A stretch of 64,000 nt of DNA from Nothophaeocryptopus gaeumannii (Eukaryota; Ascomycota; Dothideomycetes; Mycosphaerellales; Mycosphaerellaceae). This document shows, in pieces, positions 1-12,577 of the stretch. The position numbers and the translations under genes were made by a program. The stretch is from the NCBI GenBank assembly GCA_031771865.1, contig JASISA010000022.1, forward strand, positions 744,001 to 808,000, written 5' to 3'. The stretch's first letter is position 1, and each line of letters begins with the position of its first letter. Below the pieces are notes generated by a model. The model made no database searches. It saw nothing but the letters and a program-made list of their open reading frames with translations, and was not told where the DNA came from.

Positions 1-3000
1 AACGATCTTAGTAATGGTGTTGAGGTAGTTTTAAGCTTGGAGCCGCCTCTTTGAGCGGCTTTCTAGAGTAGGGCAAGCCACGTTGGATCAATAAACATAC
101 TAAGGGTTACCGAAAATGGACTCGCGATCTTCTTGCTTGGAACTTCGCTGGTCTTCTGTGAGCCGAGTTTGATGATCCTTCGCCTATCGTCACAGCATAA
201 GCGTGTGGTAAAAGTCCGATGAATGATCTTCTCTCGCGTGCGAGCGCACGGCTCCTAGCTTCATATGAACATAGGTAGTGCTTCCTTCTCGGTAGGGTTG
301 GCGCGCTGGTAGATCGAGGGTTCCTAGATACTGGCATATCGAAGCATCCATCAGTGCTCGGGATTTGAACATTCCGTATCGGCTACATGATGGATGGCTC
401 AAATAGCTGATGCCTTGCTGTGCATACTGCACGAAAGGACGCGCAAGATTGCAGGAAGGAGTGGCATTCGCATTAGAAATGTTTCGATGTACAGTAAGCA
501 GGCAGAGTGGCCCTATGCAAGAACAGCCCAGGCCAGGAAGTTTGCGAAGGATCACGAAGGCCGTTGATTCATGCAGGCAGTCTCTCTTCGCCGAATCCTG
601 TAGGGTTCTTCATGCCTGCCACAGCTACCACATCAGTTGCGCAGAGGGTCCTCTTGTGACTGGCAACTCAGCATCAGCAAACAGCAGTGTGCTCCACGAT
701 GTCGCAACGTAGGGTGACAGCGCAATTATCATGCAGCCCTACGACGCATCTGGTGACGTTCCGGAACGAGCTGTCCAAGGGATTTACGGTATGACCTGCT
801 TATTCCTACACCGTGGCCTCGGGTCTGACATCTGACTGTCTCTGCCAGTATGTCAATGCTGACCTAACGGAGAGTCGCACCTGATTTCTTTCTGAGACCG
901 CCATCGAGAAGCAATTCGCAGTAGACCAGAGGACAACAAGGTACTCCCAACGGACGCAATAATGTACCGCATCTGATGGTCGTTGGTGGCTTGTACGCGC
1001 AGCCCAAACAGTTAACTCGAAGCAGGTACGTATCCAGACCGGTGAAGCATCGATGGAGCTCTCGCAGTAGCTCGCTTTGTGGCGCTCCGGTAGGCATCAG
1101 AGAAGGCCGAAGCTAGGGAGAAAGCGCCTCGTGCCGGAAGGATGCCGTAGGACAGGGATTCCCTGGGTGGGTGGTGTGGCTGGCGCAATAATCTGATCAC
1201 GGCGATGCCGCACAGCAAGCGAGACAGATGCCTGCTTCCCTCTGTCGAGAAGGGCGAGCAACATGCGACAGGCATCAGGATGCCACTTATTACTTACGGC
1301 CGACTTCATGTCGTGCGCCTCGTTGCAAGAGGCTCCCGGAGACCACGCCACGGCGGTAACAGTGTGAGCTGGACACGCTCAAAGGGACGCATTAGTCGGT
1401 CCATGGCTGCATCCAAAACACAAGGAGGTGTTGGTCTCCTTTGTTGTGCGCTATGCTATGACGCGATGGTCCTTGTGATTTCGTACCATCAAGGGTCTTT
1501 CAAGGTGCAAACGCGAGCGAGGAGCACGGCTGGCAGGATGTGGAGTGGGAGCGGGACGGCATTTGAATGCCGCGGACACGTGTGAAATGATCCTGTGAAA
1601 TGTAGGAACCAAGAAGGAGTGCTTCGGAGAGTCGTATAGACGACCTGATAGGATTGGAGGGCTGCAGCAGAAAGATGAAGTCGGGACCAAGATGCTCGCT
1701 GTACTGCTGTTGGTGGCTTCCAGGCATAATCTCACACGTGCGCGGTGGGAAAGTTCGCCCGGGCTTACGCTGCGGGCAAGACCAGGGCACGCAGGGCCTG
1801 TGGTGCGCTTTGTCAGTGCTTCTGCTCCGAGCAAATCGACCACTACTGCGTCCAGCCCAGCATCGCCCATCGCCCATGCCCGGCTCTGCGGGCCGGCTCT
1901 GCGGACGCGCAGATCAATATTGAGATGCTTGGAACGAGTGCGGTATTGCAGTGAAGGAAGGTCACTCATACGAGAGGGCAGCGGATACTATGCTGTCGCC
2001 GTGCTGGCTGTCAGATTATACTTCTCGTCTTGTCCTGCCGGCGGAAACGGTAGTAGTGCGAACAGACAGGACCGTGACGCTAAGAATGTTCGTCTCATCA
2101 CACCCGTCTCACCAACAAGTATTTTGAGAGTCTGAGAGTGCAAGCCCTGGGTGGAAGGTGGGTACTCGGCTTTAGCCAGAACGTGCGCGACACCCAAGCA
2201 AACACTGTAGACCCGACGACCGTTTGACAAGGTTGCAAAGGCACGCGCGACGCGACGTGAATGCTTCTGGGAGGTGAGCGAGGGGAGGGTGGTCGACAGC
2301 CCGCTGGTGCCGCTGCTTCACTTTGTATCATTCGGCGTCGCCATGAGGCGGCGGTGGGAGCGACTGATGACTGCACGGAGCGGCCGATGAGCAGGGGAGG
2401 GGGAGGGGGCATCGGAAGGAGCCACAACGACAAGCTTCACCATGGATTCCCGTGGCGTCTGCTTCTCCACACGAGACAGGGATCATGGGTCCTTTGTCTT
2501 CGCTGCCGAACGTGCACCAGCCCAGTATGCTGACTACAATTTCGAGAGTGGACGCAACGCAGCGGATCCACGGTTCTCTCTCGTTTCGTCGACGACAAGC
2601 ACACACATACACACGCACTACCGTCGCTTCGGCACGTGCAGGGACGGCTCTAGATACGTCCGTCGTCGGCGCTCAGAGAACTTGGCTACAATAGGTCATT
2701 GGTCATGCCGCTTGGGGTCAAATTCTAGGGTTTCCTCGCCTGTGTTGGCTGTGTTGATCGGCATCGTGGAGATCCTTCCGGGCAGCACATCTCGCACGTT
2801 GCTTTTCGCCCCCAAGCGAGAGGCACTTGTTAGTAAGGGAGATGCTTGGCCTAGCGCTGGAATCAACTCTCACGCATCTGGTCTGCAGAGTCTTCGCCAG
2901 TCGAGCGAATCAGAAAATCCCGACAGGCGTCAGCACCCGCCATGTTGATTGCGGGTGTCCATAAGCATCCGATCCTGATGGCTTTAGCCTGCGTTATCTC

Positions 3001-4643
3001 GATACTCATACCGTCCAACGCACAGCTTATTGCTCCGCGTAGCAGTGCGGATCAGACCGTGATTGCGAGCATGGCTCAGGAGAATCACAGACGCCCTATC
3101 CGTTCGGCATGAGTGAATCCCAAAGGATCCGTCTATAAGTCGCATATATGTATGTATGGATATGAGGGTCCGCGCAATCTGGTACGTGATTGGGTCCGTG
3201 TGAGTTGCTGGGGCTTGCAAGTTGCTGTTCACCGGTGCTCGGACACAAGCAGTTGGCAGAGCCCACCCCTTGCGGCAGCTGTCGCAAACGCAGAGTTGGG
3301 ACATGATACAGAACATGGCCTTGCCTTGCATTGTGTGAGTCTGTTCTCCATCCGATCAGTGATGGCAGGGCGGTGCAGCAGTAATGTGAGTCTTTGACCG
3401 GAATGCTTGCGTGACGTCGGCGTGCACCACGAGTCTCAGGTCGAAATATCGGTCAACGATGAACAGAATGACCCTGGTCGTGCCGCTGGGCCCACGCCTA
3501 AGATGGAAACTAAGCCAAAAAAGTGAAGAGGTGAGGGAGAGTAGCTCAGAAGGAAGGATAGCTGACCAATGATAGCCAACATCAGCGTGCATTAGATCCA
3601 TGGGTGGTGTCGAGACTATTTTTGTCCACCGCATTCCCACCCCACGACACGATGCATCATGTACCAGATGGCGGCTTTGCCAAAGACGAACGAATCAGAC
3701 AATGCTGGGTCGTCCGAGGGCATGGTCCAGTTGTTGTTGCCAATCCGGACGTGGGTACAAGCACGTAGCGCACGAAATGCTCGACCACAAGCAAGCCCTA
3801 GCACGGACGGGCGAACAATTCGGCTGCGAAATGGCCTCTCGAAGCATTCCCAGTCTTTGCGAGCAGACTGTTCTCCGCAGCATTAGTGGTGATACCGGTG
3901 GCCTGTTTGGAAATGATGCCGCCTTGGGACACGGCTGTCTGCATTCGCGGTACCGTGAGGGACGTAGGATGCTTCTTTCTCGAGGCGGCCTCTGCGGTCA
4001 AGGCACCAATTGAGATTCCGCGGGTGATACGGTTGGCTCGGCTCCGGGCAACTCCAAACGTCGACAAAGCGGAACGGCCGTGTGTCTCCCAAGCTGCAGG
4101 GGAGGAGCACGCTAAGCATCCTTCACCATGCCTCCCATAAGGCTCGACAGGGATCTGGCGTGGCTCTTGCGGCTGCGCAATCCGTCTGGGGCGCGGCGAC
4201 GTTCTTAATACAAGACTCCGCCCCAATTCGCAATGCATCTGCTATTTGGAGCTCTAGGAGTCTGTCAGCGGTGCCTGAAATCTACATTACAACGTCCATA
4301 CCACTCGACTTACCTCGAATCCCACAAGGTTGTCAAAGGCTTGAAGATTTCCGGCTTGAAGACCCGGAGACCCTTGCTGCTATCGCCCAGCCTGTTGCAT
4401 CTAGCTCACTACCTACCTTGGTATTCGCTATCCACGCAATACCAACAAAGCACTCGGATAGCGTCAGCACTCGGCGAAAAAGAGGCGCAAACCTCCGCAG
4501 GATTCAATAACGTGCCACTGTGAGTCGCAGGCCAATTCCTCCCTCCAACGCTCAGCGAGCCGGCGATACTGATCGAACATAGATCACTGTCACAAGCAAC
4601 ATCCATCTCCTCCCCGCACCAGCTCATGCTCTGAGTTGAAGGC
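1..4643. other. Gene-free stretch upstream of the zinc-finger gene
   Basis: I see no convincing gene here. The open frames are short, lie on both strands with no conserved domain, and have the Arg/Ser/His-rich composition of chance frames. A short G-rich purine run lies near 2395-2412. The last few hundred bases should contain the promoter and 5' UTR of the gene that starts at 4644. Confidence 0.5.
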
Positions 4644-6923
4644 ATGGCGACCTTCGCAGAGTATCCTGCCCACACCATGGGCTCCAACGACTTCACGCTT
4701 TACCCATACCCGGAAGCGTGGAACCAAGATCAATCTTACCTTCCCACATCAACCTACGCCGATCAATCGTATCTCAATGCGACAACTTTCGACTCATATC
4801 AATCGCAGCAATCATTCGCGCCTTTAACTGACCAGTTCGACTTCTCTGGTACCCAAACGATCGATCAGTCCAAGAGCCTATACCAATCGCCCTCGAATGC
4901 CGCATCGCAAACATACGACTACCAACACCCCCCGCATCTCTCTTCCACGTCCGATTCCGGTCACAGCACAATATCATCAGCGATAGGGTCGCCTGCAGCC
5001 CATGCACAAACCAGCGACTGGAATATGAATGGATTTCCTGAGATCGTCCAGCATGACAGCATCTTCTCCACATCCGGATTCGATTTCGAACCCATTCCAG
5101 TGTCCGAAAAGGGTTGTGTTGGTGAGTCGACAAACATTTCTTCTTTTCAACAGCTGCAGGCAGCTCCACCCTTCAGCTTCCTTTCTTCTCCAATCCCCAA
5201 TCAGCATTCGCACGGAAAGATTTCGGAGCTGCAAAGCCTGAGTGACAGCGTCTTCCGTTCTCCAACAACACCCGCTTCAGCCACATCGCCATCGATTGAG
5301 CGGATCAAGGGGAGGCGCGAATCGTTGTATGCGCTGCCTCCCAAGAAGCTCACGGCACTGTCTCCTTTGTCGACATTGGTGTCGTATGATGAGACTGAAA
5401 CCCAAACTCGCGAGAACATCCCACGACCAGCATTACAGTCATCTTTCTTTTCTCAGTCCAGCGGTTCTTTTGTACCTCCCCTTGAGTCCTCTTGTTCGTT
5501 TCCTCCTTCCTCAAGACATTTTATCTTCTTTTTGTGAATTGCGTCGTGCATTGAAAGAAGTGTCACTGACGGTTGACCACCAGATCCCTCTCTCATCCAA
5601 CCTTACTCACCAAGGCAGTATACTGGCGCGCATTTTCAAGACTCTCATTCCACCATCCAAAGCACATCACCCGTCCCGACGAAACAATCCTTGCACAGCG
5701 ATCGAGCACAGTCTGCACAGCGATCGACCTCGCCTTATGCGCAAAATCAATCCTGGCAACAGCCGTATCCTCAACTTCAACATGGACGACGGCCATCCAT
5801 TTCCTCCGTGCAGTCGCGGCACAGCCAGAACTCACTATCCTCAGACGACTCCAACAAGGGAATGTGCCCGATCGCGACCTGTGGCAGGCACGTGAAAGAC
5901 CTGAAAGCTCATATGCTGACGCATCAGAACGAGCGCCCGGAGAAGTGCCCAATTCCCACGTGTGAATATCACATCAAGGGATTTGCGCGAAAGTACGACA
6001 AGAACCGGCATACCCTTACCCATTATAAGGGCACCATGGTGTGCGGCTTCTGCCCTGGTAGCGGGAGTGCAGCTGAGAAAAGCTTTAACCGCGCCGATGT
6101 CTTCAAGCGTCATCTGACATCCGTCCATGGTGTCGAGCAAACGCCACCAAACGCAAGGAGGAAGAGTCCGACGTCGGCCACCAAGAAGCCATATGGCTCC
6201 GCCCGTGAGGTCTCCGGCATGTGCTCAACTTGCGGTAACACTTTCGCCAGCGCACAAGACTTCTATGAGCATCTTGACGACTGTGTCCTCCGGGTCGTGC
6301 AGCAAGCCGATCCCAGCGAGGCGAACAACGAGAAGTTGCTCACCGAGGTGTCCCAGGACAAGGAAGTCCAAGAGACGATGGAGAAGCACAATCTCCCCAC
6401 TTCAGTCGATTACGACGCCCCGACGTCGTTCGACGAGGAAGATGCGGACGAAGATGAGGATGTTGATGAAGATGATGCCAACGACGGCACCTACGGCAAG
6501 CGATCTGGCAAGAAGGGATCCAGCAAGCGCGTTGCTACCAACGGTGCTGTTTGCAAACCTGGTCAAAGGAAAGGCCTGACTTTGTCCAAGAATGGCGTTC
6601 CACTCGCTGGTGCCATGACCGGAAAAGGTTCCAAGCGGAGAAAGAACTATCCTCTGTCGTGGGGTGCCGCTCCAGACAAGATGAAGATGAAGAAGCGCGT
6701 CCTCTGCGTGTATGACGGCCAGCGTCGTCTCTGGAAAGATGACATGATGCTTGATGCCGACCACGAGGTTCGCATTCCTCTGGGTGACGACCGCAGAGCA
6801 TACGTTACCGACCTGGATGTCCAGACCCTTCGAAGAGCCGAGGGTGTATTGAATGCGACCGAGGAGGAAAAGGGTCCTTGGGTCCAGGACGAAGATGAGC
6901 TTCAAAGACTAATGGAATCATGA
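4644..6923 (+). CDS. C2H2 zinc-finger transcription factor
   Basis: Predicted nuclear DNA-binding regulator of 729 aa. I place two exons, 4644-5493 and 5584-6923. The 90-nt intron (GTTCGT...CCAG, phase 1) joins two open frames exactly. Residues 1-370 are Ser/Gln/Tyr/Pro-rich and look like a disordered activation region. From about residue 378 there are three Cys/His fingers: a C-x4-C...H-x3-H finger, a second C-x4-C finger, and a C-x2-C finger with a long loop ending in H-x4-H. A fourth, degenerate C-x2-C...H...C module lies near 497-517. An Asp/Glu run at about 567-584 is followed by a Lys-rich stretch, a possible nuclear localisation signal. The fingers and acidic/basic tail are seen directly. 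The regulatory role follows from the fold, and the target genes are unknown. I do not recognise a named orthologue. Confidence 0.85.
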
Positions 6924-7539
6924 GACTCCAGCCTTTGAGCAAAGACTCTGTATTTGTACTTCTGACTTGGGAAAAGGGTATTTTTGGCATGATACCAATC
7001 GAGAGACGTCGGCATGACCACATTTGAGCGGGCCATTTAGCATGATGACTGAACGACAGCGCAAAGAAGATATCCAGCTTATTGATGAGTAGCTTTTGAG
7101 TAGCAGCAGTGTGCCGGGCACCTAAAGACTTTTTGTAATCATCACTGAGCTTCACTCCACTTCTCAGCTCTTCCTGTTCTTGCATGCCTTGTTGGTTTCA
7201 CCACCTCAACTGCACGTCGCAGTTGGGGCAAGCTGAGGTATGGCGTCTTCTCGTCAGGCAGGATGCGTGCTAGCGCTCATCACGGATTCCAGATTTAGTC
7301 GTTCAGCGGTGTTCACAATGTTAGAGCATAACCCTCACCTTGGCTGTTCCTCCCTGAGTGCAAAATGAATGCTCCTCTCGGCCGAGAGGTGATGTTGCAT
7401 GGAGTGCAGATGAGCCCGAAAATCTCCGCGGCAAAAAAAACCTCAGCATGAGGCATTACTTTCAAACTGGCAAAAGTGTGATCTGTGTTGACCGTGCCAG
7501 CTGGTTGGTTGTTAGATGTGATTGTGCACACCGATGTAA
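6924..7539. other. Intergenic, 3' side of zinc-finger gene
   Basis: It holds the presumed 3' UTR of the zinc-finger gene. I see no gene or clear repeat. Short frames here have no recognisable domain. Confidence 0.5.
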
Positions 7540-7620
7540 GGATCTACTCACGGGTCGAACCTGGAATCTCTTGATTGGGTTGCATCGTAGTCAAGCGCCT
7601 TGCCATTGGGCCACACGGCC
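7540..7620 (-). pseudogene. tRNA-Arg(ACG)-like element with broken 3' half
   Basis: Read on the minus strand from 7620, the sequence starts with an acceptor-like 7-mer GGCCGTG. A D-arm/A-box region containing GGCCCAATGG follows. The anticodon stem CTTGA/TCAAG is perfectly paired. Its loop holds anticodon ACG and is interrupted after position 37 by a 9-nt intron-like insert. A B-box-like GGTTCGACC follows. The T stem has two mismatches, the 3' acceptor strand does not pair with the 5' strand, and no T-run terminator is visible. It is therefore either a tRNA-Arg pseudogene or the tRNA-derived head of a SINE-like element. A functional tRNA is unlikely. Confidence 0.5.
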
Positions 7621-8670
7621 ATCCTTTATTATACTCTGCACACCGGGGAAACACATATTGGATATGCAATCTTCGCTCATCAAGATATATATCGCCTGGA
7701 TCAAAATTTTCGGGTAAGGAGGGGCTTATTCACTGGCTTGATTGCCACTTGCTACACTGGTATACAATTGTCGACCTGGTTTGAGGAGAGCTCTCAATGT
7801 CTTCCGTACATAACGCGTAGTGAAAATTGCACAGGCCTCGGTATGCCCCTCAAAACCCGCGCGACATCTCTTTGTCCTCGTTGCTCCCGCGAATCTCATG
7901 TTGGTAAATTGCTCCTGATCGAAGTCTTCCCTCTCTGAGAGCATGCTCGTAGACTACACTTAGACCATACAGCACTTCGAAGATTGAGTTCTATGGCAGT
8001 TGAATGACATGCAAGGAAGTGACCGTGCCATGAACAGCAGAGCGAGGAGGAAGGATATGCTTTAACAAGACGCAAAGTCTATCGATTGAATGGCGTGGTA
8101 CGGCATTAAGAGAGCAGCAGTAAGAAAGCAACTGTAATGAGGAAACGTATGTGAGCGAAGGGCAGGACTGGATCATAGAATCAGAACCATGGCGAGTGGC
8201 ATGTGATAGGAGTTGTCAAGGTAGACAGGTGATAGAGCATGTCAGATGTCAAGTTGGAAGTGAAGTGTGCGCCGCAAGCCTAAAATGCACGGGCCAAAGA
8301 AAGTCGCGCTCCAACGCCGACGCGACCTCTGAAGCTGCCGCGCGATTCTCCTTCTCGTCCATACATGTGATTCTCTTCCCTGCACCTTCATCACCGCCAC
8401 ACCGTCGCACTTGCTTCGACATCTTCTGTGCTCTCGCGCTCGAATTAGCACACGACCCTCCATATCTGTCACGGCCAGCGACTTCTCCAGCACGAGCGAC
8501 ACCTCTTCCATCCTTCCGCGCGATTGCAGACGCAGGCACCCACCAACGATAGACGCCTTCATCTTCATTCGAACGCGCCGAGTGAGCGCGCATTCTATCA
8601 AGCATGTAAGTCTTGACCTACGATTTGTAGCCTCGCGCATCTACCACTTGACGCACCTCTACCGCCCAAC
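7621..8670. other. Intergenic and POB3 5' region
   Basis: No supported gene. The right end is the promoter and 5' UTR of POB3. Its last 400 bases are pyrimidine-rich on the plus strand, as is common upstream of fungal housekeeping genes. Confidence 0.5.
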
Positions 8671-10470
8671 ATGAAGAAAGCGCCAGATCGGCGACCAGCG
8701 ACTGACGGCACGGGCAGGGAGACTTTTGACGACATCTACCTCGACCTCTCGAAATCATCGGGAAAGTGTAGAATTGCCGAGTCAGGTCTGGGGTGGAAGC
8801 CTGTCGGTAAAGATGGCCAGTCCACATTTACCCTTGACAAGGCCGAAATCCAAGGCGCACAGTGGAGCAGAGCTGCGCGAGGCTACGAGATGAAGATTTA
8901 CGCGCGGACACAGGGCGTGGTGCAACTGGACGGCTTCAAGCAAGAGGTGAGCCCCAGCCGGGCGCAAGGCGTATGGGAATACTAACGAGGTCTGCAGGAT
9001 TCTGACACGATACAGAAATGCTTCAAGGTATGGTACGGTGCGCCGTTTGAGCACAAGGAGCACGCGCTGCGGGGCTGGAATTGGGGCAAGAACGAGATGG
9101 GCCGTAATGAGCTTGTGTTCAATGTGCGCAACCAGCCTGCCTTCGAAATCCCATACACCGAAATCTCCAACACAAACTTGGCCGGCAAAAACGAGGTCGC
9201 GGTTGAGTTTTCATTACCCGATAATGGCGAAGAGACTGGCACGAACGGCGAGCTTGGAGGCGCAAGAGCAAAAGGCCGCAAGATGGGGGGTGCGCAAGAT
9301 CAACTCACAGAGATGCGTTTCTACATACCCGGCACAGAGAAGAAGACAAGAGGCGAAGAGGATGGTGAAGATGCGGAAGATGGCGAGGACGAGGAACAGA
9401 ATGCAGCCAACCTGTTCTACGAGACGCTCATGAACAAGGCTGAGATTGGCGAGGTTGCTGGAGACACATACGCCACCTTCCAGGACATTTTGCATCTCAC
9501 ACCCCGTGGACGGTTCGACATCGATCTCTACGAGAATTCGTTCAGACTGCGCGGAAAGACGTACGACTACAAAATTACTTACGACAGCGCGAAGCGATTC
9601 TTCTTGCTACCAAAGCCCGATGATATGCACCAGCTGCTGTGCGTAGGTTTGGATCCGCCTCTTCGACAAGGTCAGACTCGGTACCCATTCCTAGTCATGC
9701 AGTTCAAGAAGGACGAGGAAGTTCAGATCGAGCTCAACATGACCGACGAGCAATTGCAGAAGTACTCGGGCAAGCTTCAAGCTAAGTACGAGGCTCCTAT
9801 TGGCAATGTCATCTCGAAGATCTTCCACGGACTCACCGGCAAGCGACTGATACAGCCCTCACAAGACTTCACGAGCCACCATCAAATGAGTGGTGTGAAG
9901 TGCAGCATCAAGGCGAACGAGGGCCATCTCTTCTGCTTGGACAAGGCATTCCTGTTCGTGCCTAAGCCGGCTACGTACATCTCCTTCGACAACATCGCGT
10001 CAGTCACCATGAGTCGCGTGGGTGGAGCTGTTAGCGCCAGCCGGACATTCGACATCACAGTCTCGCTCAAGAGCGGCATGGGGGAGCATCAGTTCTCGAA
10101 CATTAATAGAGAAGAGCAGTCACCCCTGGAGAGCTTCCTCAAAATCAAGAACATCAAGACTAAGAATGAGATGGATGGCGACAGCTCTATGCTCGCCGCA
10201 GCACTCGCCGACGATCCTGACCTCGTTAGTAGCGAGGATGAGGAAGTTGTCGCTCGGGATCGCGGGAGTGCCGACGAGGACGATGAGAGCGTCGACGAGG
10301 ACTTTCAGGAAGAGTCTGAGTCTGATGTTGCCGAAGAGTTCGATTCGGATGCCAAGAGCGACTTGGGAGATAGCGATGCCGAGATGGAGAATGCGGACGG
10401 TGCCGCGAGCGAGAGCGATACCGCGGAGAAAGTCGAACGGCCGAAGAAGAAGGCGAAGACCCAGAAGTAG
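8671..10470 (+). CDS. POB3: FACT complex subunit Pob3 (SSRP1 homologue)
   Basis: Subunit of the FACT histone chaperone, which with Spt16 disassembles and reassembles nucleosomes during transcription and replication. The protein is 582 aa from exons 8671-8946 and 8998-10470. The 51-nt intron has GTGAGC, a CTAAC-type branch site and TGCAG. The N-terminal Pob3 domain begins with the family signature FDDIYLDLSKSSGKC and continues through QWSRAARGYE, HALRGWNWG and EISNTNLAGKNEVAVEF. SSRP1/Rtt106-type PH domains span about 200-470. The tail is strongly acidic (about 475-560) and ends in a short Lys cluster. There is no HMG box, as usual for fungal Pob3. The frame stays open for 77 further codons after the TAG stop, which I report separately. 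Identity is secure; only the exact C-terminus is in doubt. Confidence 0.96.
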
Positions 10471-10704
10471 GACTCTGCGCGGGAAAGCTCTGCTGATGAT
10501 TCTGACGAGTTCATGAAGGAGCAAAAGATCTTCAGATCGAAGAAGAGGACTGGCAGGACCAAGGGTATCAAGCACGCCGCTCCAACAACCGCCTCGCCGA
10601 CCTCGTCCGAAGAATCGATGCCGGAATGTGAGGAGACGCCATCTCAGAGGAAGATAACACCTCGCAAGCAGTACATGGCTACGCGTGTAGTGAGGCGCCG
10701 CTGA
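10471..10704 (+). other. In-frame open extension after the POB3 stop codon
   Basis: Directly after the POB3 TAG, the same frame runs for 77 sense codons to a TGA. It begins Asp/Ser-rich and becomes Lys/Arg-rich, with a Met at 10513. The composition continues the style of the acidic-then-basic Pob3 tail. No intron with good signals removes the stop. It could be a recently truncated C-terminus, a readthrough extension, or chance. Confidence 0.4.
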
Positions 10705-11239
10705 ACTGCGAGTTGGGATGTTCCGAGCCAGTGCGTGAAAAGATATTGGTCCACCAGACAGAGCAGAGAGCGATTTGGACATTCAGAATCATTACTTAGA
10801 GGTCACCGTTCCATCGGCTTTCCCTATTGTCAATTCGATCTATCCAATCTTGAGTGCCGAGCAGGCTACGGTGCAATCTGACGAACAGTAAAGGCTTGTT
10901 CCGCACCTTTGAGCGAGGTGATGTGCTCTTCAGCCATGGAGGTTGGTCGTTTGGCTCTGCCCCTGATGCTTGACGCAGGCTGCCTTGCGTCCATCCTGGT
11001 ATTCAGTCTTTCGCATATCGTTTCCACGCTCCTGCATTGCTCGAACAACCGTCATCTACCCATTGGCTGTCTTACGAATCGTTCTTGCGCCGCCAGCTCT
11101 GACCGTGCTATACTTGCTGCCGCTGGCAATACTTGCATGGTAGCATGTGATGTGGGAATGATCATGGCCGGATTTTTGGGTATTGCATCCGGAACTCCGG
11201 CCTCGCCGCAACATGCCATTGGCTTGACTTTCTTTACTC
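10705..11239. other. Convergent intergenic POB3/NAA20
   Basis: This spacer lies between the convergent 3' ends of POB3 and NAA20. I see only presumed 3' UTR and no gene. Confidence 0.5.
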
Positions 11240-11984
11240 TCACCATACCTGTGAGGGATCAACTTTGATATTCTCTCCATTACTCCGGACAGTCTTCCTC
11301 TGCTTATCCCGCTTCAGCGGTTTGCGCATATCAAACGCATCACTTCCATCGTTGTAGTAATCAGTGATGCGTCGGTAAACGGAGTACCTGCCAAAGTGAG
11401 CCAATGCCAAGGTAAAACCCAAAGTGATCGGAGCTGTCTGAAAATCCAGTTGCTGGTCAAGAATCTCACCACTTACCCCATCTTTTTGTACAATTTGATA
11501 GCGGCCTCGTTCTCAACTCTGACGAACAGGTCGACGAACCACGCATTCTCCTCGTCGCCGACTTGCTCGACGGCTTCGCTGAGTTTGGTCGCGTAGCCTA
11601 GCCGTCGAGCCGCTGGAGCGACCGTCAAGCATGTGATGTGCGCATGCCAGGGGAGGTAATTCGAGAATTTCTTCTGATAGATTTTCAGGACAGGATCGTA
11701 TGGCTCCACTGGCGCTGGGAAGGGGGAGGATTCGACTTTGCCGAGGACTTTTTGGAACGGTTAGTACTCCAGCATGATGGCGCTCGGCAGGTCTGAGATA
11801 TGATGGTGAACGCACTATAAGCTTCTATCTGTCCGTTGGATCCTTCGATGACTTTGCACAGATGTGGCCATTTGGTGAAGTATTCAAGATAGAAGCCAAT
11901 GTTGTAGGTCTCGGTGAGGTGGTCGAGGTTGCATGGATTGAATTTGAGCAAGTCCATCGGCGTCATGGGCCGTATTGCCGCCAT
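11240..11984 (-). CDS. NAA20: N-terminal acetyltransferase B catalytic subunit (Naa20/Nat3)
   Basis: GNAT-fold catalytic subunit of NatB, which acetylates nascent proteins starting Met-Asp, Met-Glu, Met-Asn or Met-Gln at the ribosome. The protein is 195 aa in three exons on the minus strand: 11984-11816, 11747-11477 and 11387-11240. The introns are 68 nt (GTGCGT, TACTAAC branch) and 89 nt (GTAAGT...GGCAG). The N-terminus contains the family hallmark LKFNPCNLDHLTETYNIGFY, followed by KWPHLCKV. After the first splice come LGKVESSP and the GNAT core HAHITCLTVAPAARRLGYA, whose R-x-x-G-x-A loop binds acetyl-CoA. The C-terminus has the NAA20 element YSVYRRITDYYND. I chose the Met at 11984 over an upstream in-frame Met because it starts the conserved domain. 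Confidence 0.95.
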
Positions 11985-12577
11985 GTTTGGCAGTACACGT
12001 ACACAGACGTTTCTTGATGCTTCCGGGTGGTGAAGAAGGGAAGGGCGATGGGATGGTTGTGATGTCGAGAAGTCAACCAATCAAGTGTCGTCTTTCCAAG
12101 CTTGGCGTGGTGTGGTGTAGCAGCGCTACTGTAGATGGCGGCGGCTTAGCAGCAGTACTGAGTAAGCAACACTGGTCGGATTTGATTCCTCTCTTGAACA
12201 CCTCTTCGCAGCATACTCCACACTCCGGAGGGAGGAGGGAGGTAGGCTCCATCTTCTTGCGCCCGAAGGATCTGCCTCCCAGTCCAAGCGGAAGGCGGAC
12301 GTGTCGGTTGCGCCGTCATTCTCGTACCCTCTACATGAGCGGACCCATCCATCCATCCTCGATCCTCGAGCCAGTGGAGGTCAGCGCTTGTCGCAGCATA
12401 CCACCACCACCCGTACACAATCATGCCCTGGTCGACGCTTTATTAAGGTGGGTGTCCCGTTCTCGCACTTCCCTTTGCGTTTGACGCCTGCTTGACATAT
12501 GCACGTCTGCATCCGCGCCACTTTGACTCTCTCCTTCACAAAATATTCTTTCTCACTTTCAACACACTCGCGGCAAC
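11985..12577. promoter_or_regulatory. Divergent promoter region NAA20 / P450
   Basis: 593 bp separate the start codons of the divergent NAA20 and P450 genes. I see no ORF with support. The last 60 bases before the P450 ATG are CT/CA-rich, as expected for a fungal 5' leader. Confidence 0.5.

Noticed and set aside
1451..1969. 172-codon minus-strand ORF
   Set aside because: Arg/Ser/His/Cys-rich composition typical of chance frames, with overlapping frames of similar length.
10432..10470. Possible 39-nt intron removing the POB3 stop (GTCGAA...TAG)
   Set aside because: Too short, poor donor and no branch site, so I treat the TAG as a real stop with an open extension.
10120..10782. 220-codon minus-strand ORF
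   Set aside because: Antisense shadow of the acidic POB3 tail. Leu/Ile/Arg-rich, no domain.
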